From Echria macrotheca (Eukaryota > Ascomycota > Sordariomycetes > Sordariales > Schizotheciaceae), in NCBI GenBank assembly GCA_030411725.1, contig MU839827.1:3789027-3853026 (forward strand): 64,000 bases of DNA, in the 5' to 3' direction. The translations under genes were made by a program, and so were the position numbers. Under the pieces are notes generated by a model. That model worked only from the letters and a program-made list of their open reading frames with translations, was not told the DNA's origin and searched no databases. Shown in pieces: positions 1-10,016 of this stretch. The number at the start of each line of letters is the position of its first letter. Within the stretch, counting starts at the first letter, position 1.

Positions 1-1736
1 TGGCCCACGATGGCGATGAGGGCCATGAGACAAGTATGAGCGTTGTCGTCGCCACGCCAGCTCGTCCTCAGGACTGCCCGGCAGCCGGAGCCGACGCCGC
101 CCCGGTCATAAGCCAATACGTGGGCACGCTGTCGCTGAGTCCGCTGTCGGAGTTTACGATACACCACAGCAGCGACGAGTCGTCGTTGCCATTGGAGGCC
201 AGTTACGTGGTGGGTGACCACCATCTGGTCACTGGCAAGCGCTCGAAGCGTGTGTTATCCATGAACACCCGAGCTCTCGTCGCCAAGATTGCCGAGGTCG
301 AGCCTTTTGAGCCCTACTGGGAGCACATGAAGGAGCTTGAACTTCGCAACAAACGTCTAGAAAGCATCCACGCGCTAGGCGAGTTCTGCACGGGTCTCGA
401 GAAGCTCGACATCTCCGACAACGAGATTAGGAATCTCAACGGTATTCCCGTCTCGGTCCGACAGCTCAAGATCACCAACAACCAGCTTTCGAGCTTGACG
501 GCGTGGGGTCATCTGATGAACCTACAATATGTCGATGTGTCCAACAACGGGATCACTAGTCTGGCCGGGTTTAAGAATCTTGTCCACCTGCGCACTCTCC
601 GAGCGGATAACAATGAGCTCACCAGCTTGGATGGCATCAAGTTCCACGACGGGCTGCAGGTTCTCCGGGCTAGGGGGAATCCCATTGAAGAGCTCGACTT
701 TGACGGCAACCAGCTAGAAAGCCTTACGGACCTCGATCTTAGGGACAACCAGATTCGTCACGTCGCCAATCTCGAGCAGCTGCCTGTGTTGGAGTCGATT
801 AATCTCGAAGGCAACCAACTGGAGAGCTTTTCGGTCAGCTCCGAGAAGCCTCTCTTGTCGCTGCGCCATCTTCGTCTCGACAACAACAAGCTGAAGACGC
901 TGGATCTTCACTACATGCCTCACCTGCGTCTTTTGAATGCCGACCGGAATCAGCTTGTTCAGATCAAGGGCTTCTCCCGGGCGCGACGGATCGATTCGCT
1001 ATCACTGCGCGAGCAGCGGGGCGAGACACCACTTGATGTTCCCAACCTTCTCTCAAGAGCTTACGAGGTGCGCAAGCTGTTTCTGTCCGGGAACTTCATC
1101 GGCGAATTCAAGCCCACCGTGGATCTCCTGAATCTCCAGCTGCTCGAGCTGGCCAACTGCGGCCTGCAGTCGCTCCCAGAAAACCTAGGCTTCATGCTTC
1201 CGAATCTCCGGGCTATCAACCTCAACATGAACGCGCTTTCGGATTTGTCGAGTCTGCGCTGTATCCCGCGGCTGAAGCGGATTTTGGTGTCGGGCAATCG
1301 CATCGCCGACTCGGCGGCCCTCGTCAAGGCGCTGAGCGAGTTTGAGCATCTGCGGGAGGTCGACGTCCGAGATAACCCGATTACCCAGGGATTCTATGCA
1401 CCAGTGCAGGTCATGGTGCGCAGCGCCGCGACCGATGGCGAGGAGTCTAAAGGCCCCGATCCGTTTGTGCTGCCCGACCAGGATAAGGACAGAGACGTGG
1501 CGTATTGTAGCCGGCTGGATATGGAGACGAGACTCCGCAGACGGCTGTATGAGCAGATGATTGCGCGGGCGTGCAAGCGCGTCCGGAAACTCGACGGTCT
1601 TGATCTCGTCCTCGGGAGGGAAGGCGTGGATAGGCGCGATGTCGTGTGGAGGATATTGAAGGAGCGAGGCTTTGTCAGCGGTGAGGACGACGAGATGGAT
1701 AAGAGCCGTTGGCCTGCCGAGGACAGCTTTGCTTGA
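1..1736 (+). CDS. Nud1/Cdc11-type leucine-rich scaffold of the septation/mitotic exit network (5' partial)
   Basis: The reading frame is open from the left edge (codon phase starting at base 3) through the first in-window ATG at 36 to the stop at 1734-1736, so the N-terminal part of the protein lies outside the window. From that ATG there are 566 residues. About residues 95-450 form a leucine-rich repeat array with repeated LxxLxLxxNxL units, followed by a charged C-terminal cap ending at a DSFA tail. The pre-LRR segment with LSPLSEFTIH and LEASYVVGDHH resembles the region just before the LRR in fungal Nud1/Cdc11/centriolin-like proteins. In yeasts this protein sits at the spindle pole body and anchors the mitotic exit (MEN) or septation initiation (SIN) kinases and GTPase. 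Function is inferred from this family resemblance. No intron is needed within the visible part. It converges with ALG2. Confidence 0.82.
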   Translation, partial: AHDGDEGHETSMSVVVATPARPQDCPAAGADAAPVISQYVGTLSLSPLSEFTIHHSSDESSLPLEASYVVGDHHLVTGKRSKRVLSMNTRALVAKIAEVEPFEPYWEHMKELELRNKRLESIHALGEFCTGLEKLDISDNEIRNLNGIPVSVRQLKITNNQLSSLTAWGHLMNLQYVDVSNNGITSLAGFKNLVHLRTLRADNNELTSLDGIKFHDGLQVLRARGNPIEELDFDGNQLESLTDLDLRDNQIRHVANLEQLPVLESINLEGNQLESFSVSSEKPLLSLRHLRLDNNKLKTLDLHYMPHLRLLNADRNQLVQIKGFSRARRIDSLSLREQRGETPLDVPNLLSRAYEVRKLFLSGNFIGEFKPTVDLLNLQLLELANCGLQSLPENLGFMLPNLRAINLNMNALSDLSSLRCIPRLKRILVSGNRIADSAALVKALSEFEHLREVDVRDNPITQGFYAPVQVMVRSAATDGEESKGPDPFVLPDQDKDRDVAYCSRLDMETRLRRRLYEQMIARACKRVRKLDGLDLVLGREGVDRRDVVWRILKERGFVSGEDDEMDKSRWPAEDSFA

Positions 1737-2474
1737 GCGGGGTGGGGATAATGTTAGAGTTTGTGCATGTTTGGGAATTAGTTTCTTGTAAAGAAGATTT
1801 TGGTCCGGGGGTGGGGGGATGGACGTGAAAGGAGAGGACGTGAAAGGAGAGAGCGGGTGTTTTTGGCGTTTTGTGTGGGAAAATGGGGTGACTCGCAGAT
1901 GGGTTGGTGTGGGTATAGCTTTTGCAGCACTTGTTTTGGTGGGATGTATGACTAGAGCATTGAGCATTCATGGTTCATGGTAATGGGTGTGTTGGATTAG
2001 TTGAATGAATTATGACTTTTTTGTTACTTGTCGTTTCTGTGGTGTTGGAGAGAATAGTTCTGTCGGTCTGGAGGACAGACGGCCCAAGTTCGTCGTGCTC
2101 TGAAGTACTACTCTGATAATACTCCAAGTACAATGGAGGAGGGAGGGCCTTCCGGGAGGAGACGGTCTGTATCCCTCCTACAGGATATACACCTAGGCGA
2201 GCTGTTTTTTTCTGCTGAGACTAGCCTACCTAGGGAGTTTGGTTGCTGCCATCTAGGGCCGTGCAGGACTTCCCCCACACCAACACACACTCGCAACGTG
2301 AAATATTTTTGTTACATGTTCATTGCTACAGTTACGAGTACAATATGAACAACCTACGGAGCCTATCCTCGTCCGGCCCCTTAGCCCAGCCGTAGTCAAT
2401 ACACATCGATGACAGTAATAAATAAAAACATGACTACCCGTTGCCCGCTCTCCTTCACCCTCTCGACAACAAAG
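1737..2474. other. Intergenic, convergent 3' ends of the Nud1-like gene and ALG2
   Basis: This 738-bp stretch separates two convergent genes and probably holds both 3' UTRs. It is T/G-rich directly after the Nud1-like stop. A CTACCTAG octamer that recurs in other non-coding parts of the window lies at 2226-2233. No gene was recognised. Confidence 0.6.
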
Positions 2475-4075
2475 TCAAGAAGGCTGCAAATCCCTCAAGA
2501 TCCTCGCCCCCCCAACCACCATACTCACCATGCCCACCACAATGGCCATCGCAACGCCCAACAACAACACATCCCCCAGCCCGGTCCCCTTCCGTCTCCC
2601 TTCACTCTCCTTCTTCTTGTCCTGCACCATCCCCTCAAAAATCCCATCCAGCCGCTCGGCCATCTCCCCGACCGCAAACCGACTCACAACCCTCTCCCTC
2701 CCCCGCCTCCCCATCTCCTCCCACTTCTTGTCATTGCCCTCCTCCAAGACCATCTCCATAACCGCCGCCCACGCCTCCGTGTCCTTTGGATCCCTCAACC
2801 ACCCCGTCTCCCCATCCACCACCGTCTCCGTCGGCCCGCCGTCGTCCGCCGCGAGCACCGGCACCCCCCTCAACATGGCCTCGAGCGGTACAATGCCGAA
2901 ATGCTCGCCGGAGGGGGTATACACCACCAGCCGTGCCGATCTCAGCAGCATATCCTTCAACTTGCCCGGGACCGACAACAAGAACAAGACATCCACCTCG
3001 TGATGCGCCGCACTCAGCGCGCTGACCACCGTCGAAGCCGTCGCGTTCCTCAGCCCCAACCGATCCGCGAGCGCGACCAGCTCCGCATGATACCCCACGT
3101 TCTCCGGCACGCGATTATCATAGCCGCCGGCGACCACCAACGTGGCCCTCCTCTTCTCCCCCGGCAGGAGCGCAAACGCGCGAATCGCCAGCGCGACGTC
3201 CTTCTTCCGCTCAAACCGATTGATAGAAAGCAGAATCGGCTTCGGCCACTTCAGCCGTTCTTCCTCTCCCTCGTTCGCCAGCGTCGTATCGATAGCCGGA
3301 TACACGACATGCAGCTTCTTCCTCCCAAACCCAGGCCACGTCCTGCGCACCACGCCCCTCGTAAACGCCGAGTTGACCGCGACCCCGTCGGCGGCGCCCA
3401 TGCTCCACCTCTCGAGCGCATCAAACGGCGCCCGATACGCCCTCTTCAGCAATCCCTCCCTGCCGCGCGCCAGCAGGAGATCCGGGAAATGGCAGTAGAA
3501 GAACAGCGCGACTTCCGGCAAAAAAAGCCGCAGCAGCGGCAGTCCCGCGCTGAGCTGGTCGACGAAGAACACCGCATCCCCCCCCTCACCACCACCACCA
3601 CCACCACCCAGCTCCGCCGCTTCCCCAGAAAACAAACAAATCGACAGAATCAGATGCACCTGCCGCAGGATCGCACAGAGGATGGCGAACCGCCCAAACA
3701 GAGACGGCGGGATGAGCCAGTCGCCTCGGACGCGGACGTCTAGTGTTCCTGTTTTTCATCATCATATCATCAATATCAAAAGGACACAAAACACAGGAGG
3801 GGACGGGAAAAAAGGAGAGGAGAAGAGATAGAATTACCATCGCGCGCCTCGTCAAAACAGTGTCCCGGATCGCAGTGGCTAGTAAAGATAACCACCCTGT
3901 GCCCGCGCCGCTGCAGACCGCCGGCCGCGTCGACGACCAGCCTCTCTGCGCCGCCGATGCCGAGGTCCGGGTGGAGGAATACGATCGTCTTCTTCTTTTC
4001 TCGCTGCTGCTGCTGCTGCTCCTCCTTCTCCTCCGATTTGGACTTGTCCCCGGCGCCGGTGTTCTTGGTCGACAT
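2475..4075 (-). CDS. ALG2: Alg2 alpha-1,3/1,6-mannosyltransferase of N-glycan precursor synthesis
   Basis: Two exons, 4075-3838 and 3739-2475, join in frame across a 98-nt GTAATT...CTAG intron to give 500 residues. The N-terminus, after a charged and glutamine-rich leader, has KTIVFLHPDLGIGGAERLV, the donor-binding start of GT4 glycosyltransferases. The second exon opens with VRVRGDWLIP, then a central INRFERKKD segment and the EHFGIVPLEAM motif (the EX7E retaining GT4 signature). A hydrophobic segment lies near the C-terminus (VLLLGVAMAIVVG). Alg2 adds the second and third mannoses to dolichol-linked Man1GlcNAc2 on the cytosolic face of the ER (family knowledge). Two coding microsatellites interrupt the alignment: a CTG run (about 4004-4022, poly-Gln) and a CAC run (3587-3608, poly-Gly). 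The ATG at 4075 is chosen because it directly precedes the low-complexity leader; upstream in-frame sequence is not conserved-looking. Confidence 0.93.
3587..3608. repeat. (CAC)n microsatellite inside the ALG2 coding region
   Basis: Seven CAC units read on the reverse strand as consecutive glycines inside Alg2, giving a run of about seven Gly in a loop of the first glycosyltransferase lobe. Copy-number change by three bases would stay in frame. Confidence 0.9.
4004..4022. repeat. (CTG)n microsatellite encoding poly-Gln at the Alg2 N-terminus
   Basis: About six CTG units on the plus strand read as CAG glutamine codons in the leader of Alg2, between an acidic-basic stretch and the first conserved strand. 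Confidence 0.88.
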
Positions 4076-5232
4076 GGTCACGGGATTATGCAAACACTCT
4101 CTTGCATAGTAGAATCGAGATGTCGGGTTTGATGTTGAGGTGCTGCTTGGAAACAAGGAGCAAGCTGGCCCCTTGCACCGAAAACCGTTAGTTAGCCTAC
4201 CAGGAAGGGAAAGAGCATATCCCGCCCCACCACTGCTACTGCGCGCGTGCCAAGCCTGGCCCACTCAGATCGCAGCGCCCCCGATATTTGCATACCCCGC
4301 GCCAATCCATCGATCCCCCCAACCCCCGTGAACCCCCGTCCGGCTCGGCGCACCTTCTCGGGCCTCACCGCTGCACTCCAACAACCTGTCGGAAGCAGAA
4401 CAGGTCACGAGGCGTGCAGTATCCGCTGGCCGCCGCTATGCATGCACCCCAGCAAGACCACAAGCCATCAAAAGGTACGGATACTAACAAAAATTTGATT
4501 CTATTCGCCCACACCATTAGACTCCAACACAATACTCTCACACACTCTGTTCGTCCAGAAACCTCATCCAACCCCTTCCCCTCACTTCCACTGATATGCG
4601 GTCAACACCCCCATCCTAGCATTCTGTCCCCCTTCTATCTTCAAGCTTCTGAACAAAGCAATACAAATTATCCAACCCGCAAGGCCATGTCCACGTCTTT
4701 GCTCAAAAACGCCCTCCCAATGATGTATCATTCCAGCCAATGAAACTCCAAGCCCTATGATTCCTGACAAGTGCTGATCCCGTGTGTTCCCATGCCGTAT
4801 TTTTCATGTGCCCGTTTGTTTTTTGGTGGAAAATCCAGAATTCCGCCCGATGAGCTTCACATGATTTGTGCTTCAGCCCTCGTTGCCTAGTCTTTCTCTC
4901 CCCCAAAACATTTGTACACGAGCCGGCGTTATATACGCACGTATGCCCGACACGGACCAAACCACCACCCAGCCCCCTCACGCCTGTCCTCCCTAGTCCG
5001 CCATCGTCATCACATCGTGTCCAAGGCCATCCGTCCGCAGAAGAATGCCAATGCCGAGTAGAATTGTCCCAAAACCCCGTTGAATGCGTCCATCTGTTCC
5101 ACAAGAAAAATGGTCTAAGGCGTCTCAGGCTACGCGAGTAGCCTTGTACGAGGCCGCCTGCAAGCGAACCAACAAAACCCAATGACACCCAATATGCTTT
5201 GCTGTCTCGTAAACAAATCTCCTGCCCGCGCC
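4076..5232. other. Intergenic: ALG2 promoter and 3' region of the kinase gene
   Basis: This 1.16-kb region lies between two genes transcribed leftward. It should contain the 3' UTR of the CaMKK-like gene and the ALG2 promoter. Short open frames here are unrelated to known families. No TATA box or RNA gene was recognised. Confidence 0.55.
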
Positions 5233-8200
5233 TCAATCGCTGTCGACAATGAGCTTCTTGGCAGTTTCAGTGCTGCCAATACTAGCGTTTGTATCCCTCC
5301 GTCTCACGGCTCCCACCATCCGAGACATCGTGTGAGGCTCCGAAGACACCACACTCTTCTTCTTGCGCCTGGCCATCGTCAGCCCATCGTCGCTGTCGCT
5401 ATCCTCCCCATCGCCATCTTCACACTCTTGCTGAGAAGCCGCCGACTCGGCGGCCGTCTGCAAGGGCCGGCCCAGCACACTCTCATCCAGCTTGACCGGG
5501 ACGGCGCCCTGGAGGACATCTTCTTGAGCATCCAAGGGAAATCCCGATATCGACTCCTTGGCAAAAGCCGGAGGGGTGAGAGATTCGGTCGTGTCGATGA
5601 CGGATGACTGGCCAACAACGCCTGGATTGCCCAAAAACTCGCCTTCGAGGTCGGCCGACACCGAGCTTGTGCTGCTGAGGAGCGCCGGCAGCGATGGATC
5701 GGATTGGAAGGCGAGGATTTGCTCCGTGATGTCCTTGGTGGAGAGCGGGTTCACCATGTAAATAGGGCTAGCCGTCTCGCTGGGGCTCGTGAGCGGCGTC
5801 GTGGCAAGCGCCCCCATCGATGTCGAGCTCGACGACACGGCTGTAACAATCGTCTCCTCTCGCGACGGAGGACGCGGCCGCTGCATGAAGATTCCCTCGT
5901 CCGGGGACGGCGGGCAGGGAATAAGAGCCGGCTCGGCGTCGGGCGCAAAGCTGACAGTCTCGGTCCGGCTGGGTCCATCGATGCTCAGCCCCGTGCGGCT
6001 CGGAGCAACACAACTGAGCGGTGACGGCCGATGGGAGCCCAGTTGGCACTTCGCCTCGGCCTCGGGTAGAATGCGGCGCGCTGTCAAGGGCCGCTCGTCC
6101 AACTCGGCTGACAGACGTTTCTTGTCGTGGATGTTGGAGTCGGACTGGGGGTATCCGTTCTGATATCCTCTCACAGGGCTGGCATTCGGAGAGAACGACG
6201 TCCGCTGGGAGAAATGAACGTTCCCCGGAGCCACGGCGGTGCTCAGCGACACCTTTGCCCCGGCGCGTTTATCCGAGCTGGCGAACAGCCCTCGGTCAAC
6301 CGACCGCGCTCGGTTTGAGTCCTCTGACGGCGGCCTCATGTCACGGGCTTTCCTGAGTGTGCTGTTGACATCCTCACACTGGCTGTCGAAAAGCGGGGTG
6401 GGCGTCATGGTTCGCGTCTCGACAGGGGTAGCTGTAAGACTCGGGAACACATTGGTCACCGAGTGATGATGGCCGTGGCGTGAAAATGTCCGGTGCAGAG
6501 AGCCCCAGTGTCGGTCTGGAAGTTCACCTGTCGGTTGTGATGCGACTAGCCGCTCGAGAAGCTGGCGTGTTGAATGCGTCCCAGCAGAAGACGATAATTG
6601 TTTCTGTGGAGAATCATCGAGCGGAGAATGACTCGGGCTCGCAACCACGCTCCGCGTCAGCGGGTGTTCTGATGCGGGTTGCGAAAGGCTCGAAAAATAG
6701 TCATCGGGACGAATGCTTTTGCGTCGAGCGTCGCGAAGATTCGGCGTAGACGAGCCGTTGAGCGGGCTGTCGCCGCCGGAGCTGGCGGCGCTGCTCGGAG
6801 CACGCTTGCGCGATGACACGCTGACGCTGTCAGCCCGATCCCGATGTATGACCTTTCTGACCGCCTTCTTCACAGCTGATTGCGCCTTCTCTAGGAACGT
6901 GAGAGGGACGACGGCGCGTGCCACCTCCCTGTCATCGACTTGGATCTTCCTACCGTGCGCATGCCGAGACGGATCGCTGTCATCGAGCCAAGCAATAACG
7001 TCCTCGATACCCTTAGTTGTGAATGGATGCCGCTTGACATCGCGCAATCGGATTCGCTTCTCCGGGTTCTTGATGAGCATCTTGCTGAGGAGGTCGAGCA
7101 GGTCCTTGTCCACGTCCTCGTACTCTAGCGCATCGTCATTTCTGTAAGGAGGGCCGTTTACGCGTGTGTAGAGGGATTTCTCACTGGGTTTCGTAGCGGG
7201 ATCGACGGGTCGGAGGCGTTTCTTGGGGAGGTAAACCTCCTCGGTAGCAATCTTTCGGAACATGTGCCACTCATCCTCGCCGATGAAAGGGATGCGTGCG
7301 TAGATCAGACAAAAGAGGGTGACGCCGAGAGACCAGACGTCGATCTGCTCCGTAATCCTCGGCTGCACATCCGGCCTGCCGTCGTCATATGATTCGGTAT
7401 AGCAGAGCTCCGGAGCAAAGAATGCGGGTGTTCCCACGGTCTTGGCAAGCTCAAGGTCATCGTCGAAATCCTGGGCTTCTGATTCCGATATGGTCTCATC
7501 ACCATCTCGAACTGGTCGTCCAAAGTACGACACGCCAAAGTCCGAGATCTTGACCCTATATTCCTTGGTTTGCAGGAGGTTCGGCGGTTTGATATCGCGA
7601 TGGACAACCCCCTGGTAGTGGAGATATTCCAAGCCAAGGACAGTGTCACGGAAAGTATGCCTGGCATGCTCGATGGTGTAGCATGGTACGAACGAGAAGT
7701 CTTCGGCATAGGGGTCATGGATCCTGTTGCCGTCAATCGACGACAGGTGGGAGAGGATCGAGTCAGCCATGCTCGGTGATCGTTCCCGGAGACCCGCGTC
7801 ATCGGCATATGGGCCATACATGGTCCCTTCCAGGGCCGCGGCCGCGACAGGATTCGAACGGAGGGCGGCGCTGGGTGTCTCCATGTCGTCTTCGTATGAG
7901 AGATGTACCAGCTCCGAGTCGAGGGGATGTGGCGTCCCAGTCCCGGACATGGACTTGATTGACTGATTGCGTGAAGGTGCTCGCGACGTGGATTTGGATG
8001 CGGCGCGCGAGCGAGGCTGCGACCCAGCCGACCTCAAAGCCATATCCCAGTCCTCCCGGCCATACGAGCGAGCGACGGGCTCGTCTTGGTCAGCACCTCC
8101 GTGTTCGAGACTCCAGTAGTTGTTGGCAGCACCTGCGGCGGCCACACTCTGCACCACGTCCATCTTCTGCCTCCTCTGATCATTGGCAAGCTGCCGCTGG

Positions 8201-9033
8201 CTCAAGTCGCGGTCGACTCTTTCCTCCTCGGGCGTCATCGGAATCCCGCGCATCTCCCTTTCTTGGCGTAGTCGCTCGAATGCGCAGATGTGAGGTAACC
8301 CCTTCTTACGCCAGGTTATTTCACCACACTCTGCAAATTCGAGGACCATGTAGATCTTCTTGAGCTCGGGATCGTCTATGATCTCCAGCAGGGCGACGAC
8401 GTTGGCGTGCCGGATCTTCTTGAGAATGGCGATCTCGCGCTTGCTCTTATCCTGCGTAGACATGACCTTGCCGAGTCGTCGCTTCTTAGAAAATCGCGGG
8501 ATGATCTTGATGGCCACATTTTCGCCCGTCTCCAGGTTGCGTGCGAGCTTCACCTTGCCATGGACGCCGCGGCCTAGCTCCTCGATGATCTCGTATTGGT
8601 TGATGAGCTTGCGGCCCGTGGTGTAATCGTGGTCGACATTGGCCTTGTTCGTCCTACAAAGTAGTTTGAGATTAGCTGGGTCCGCCCCACATCCACCAAC
8701 ATCGGCCTGTGCTGCAAGCACGCTCGACACTGGCGACACCAAAATGACTGACGGCAGAAACAAAACAGACGAAACTTACTCCCGAACTTTGTGGTTCCTA
8801 CTCTGGAGAGGGTGTAGAAACGGACTGGCACCGATCGCGAGCGGCCCGGACTCGGACGCCGAGTGGGATGGGAACGTCATGGTCTGGCGGGGGAGGGCCG
8901 GGCTAAAGAGACCAGGCGATGACACCGGCGTGCTGTTGGCGGTCCGCTGCGGGAGCTGCTGCGAGAGTGGCAGGATGTTCTGTAGCGCAGGGCGCGAATG
9001 AGGTTGCGCCTGCTGGGGCGGTTGAGGCTCCAT
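5233..9033 (-). CDS. Ssp1/CaMKK-type serine/threonine kinase (upstream SNF1/AMPK kinase)
   Basis: Two exons, 9033-8780 and 8653-5233, join across a GTAAGT...TGTAG intron of 126 nt to give 1,224 residues. The junction restores the conserved HKVRETNKANVDHD segment that precedes the kinase domain in fungal CaMKK/Ssp1/Sak1 proteins. The glycine loop ELGRGVHGKV is at about 110-119, catalytic Lys134 in VAIK, HRDIKPPN at 436-443 and DFG at 456-458. The HRDIKPxN loop is characteristic of CaMKK-like kinases. About 200 residues (roughly 197-405), Ser/Arg-rich and probably disordered, are inserted between the hinge and helix E. After the kinase domain there is a long low-complexity tail of some 500 residues that ends in a conserved-looking basic MARRKKK stretch and an acidic end. 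Ssp1-type kinases phosphorylate the AMPK/Snf1 activation loop and act in glucose, stress and growth-polarity control (family knowledge). Confidence 0.92.
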
Positions 9034-9992
9034 GATTGAGGACGTGTCGGGTATCGTTGGGATCAGCCTTCATGCTGGCGCGATTGCAAATCGAGCGAAC
9101 CGGAGCCGTTGGGGCCGAAAAGGGAATTGAGTTTCGCAATCAGACAGCCATCGTGTCGGGGCAGTAGTAGGCGCGAGCCAAAGCCAGAAGCGCTGGACGT
9201 CAATCCGACATGTGGACGAGAAAGGGCGGCGGCGGAAATGCGTTGAAGAGAGCGGAGTGGTGCAGGGTGGAGAGGCGAAGAGCGACCGAAAAAGCGTAAG
9301 GTTTTGGCTGGTGGTGTGGTTTCTCAGTGGCTGCTGATATTAGCGGCCTGCTGTGCTGCGGCGTCGGCGGTACAAAGGACGCCAGCGGGATCCCCAGTCA
9401 ATGACGGTGACGCTCGGGCCACACCCAAGTACCGGCCCGTATTCGGCACCGTGCCGCACTGTATGCTGGAGACTCTGTGCTGCAGGACCGCAGCAGGCCC
9501 GGATTCGACCGAACCACTTTGCTGCGAGAAAAATAAGACAAGGTGATCAGGATCTCTGTCCAACCGTGGCGATCTGGGAAAATCGATTGATGAAGGAAAA
9601 CCGAGAGCTGCCACGCTTCACTGCGCGGCCCCGCCAGGCCAGCGGACAATAGTACAATGCTTCGCAAGGTCAATGCTCTGCAAGGAGACGGCTAGACAGC
9701 TCTCGGACCAGCATGAGCAGGGTCGCAGGTCGCCCGCAATTGTTGCGCAGCGCGCGAAGAAGAGGGGGAGGGGCAACAAGAGTCAACGCTCAACACAGCG
9801 CCGGTGGTGAGATGACCTCAGAAAAAAAAAGGGGTAGGGGACAGCGCTCAACAGTGGTTTTGCATCGCTCTGCTGCCGTCCACAAAACCTCCTAAATCCC
9901 GGCAGCAGCGCAGATTTTGTTCCCGTCGAGTCTGGCGAGTGAAGGCAGACCAACCCACGACATGGCTGTCTCCCGCCTGCGGGCCACGACGA

Positions 9993-10016
9993 CACCGCAC
10001 CGCACACGGTGCGGTG
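9993..10016. other. Perfect 10-bp GC-rich hairpin with 4-nt loop
   Basis: Bases 9993-10002 (CACCGCACCG) are the exact reverse complement of 10007-10016 (CGGTGCGGTG), with CACA as loop. It lies about 1 kb upstream of the kinase start codon in the gene desert. It could be a cruciform, an inverted protein-binding site or part of an RNA. Confidence 0.85.

Noticed and set aside
2409..3743. 444-codon plus-strand open frame antisense to ALG2
   Set aside because: It is a shadow of the ALG2 coding strand; its Pro/His/Arg-rich composition is what GC-rich codons give in antisense.
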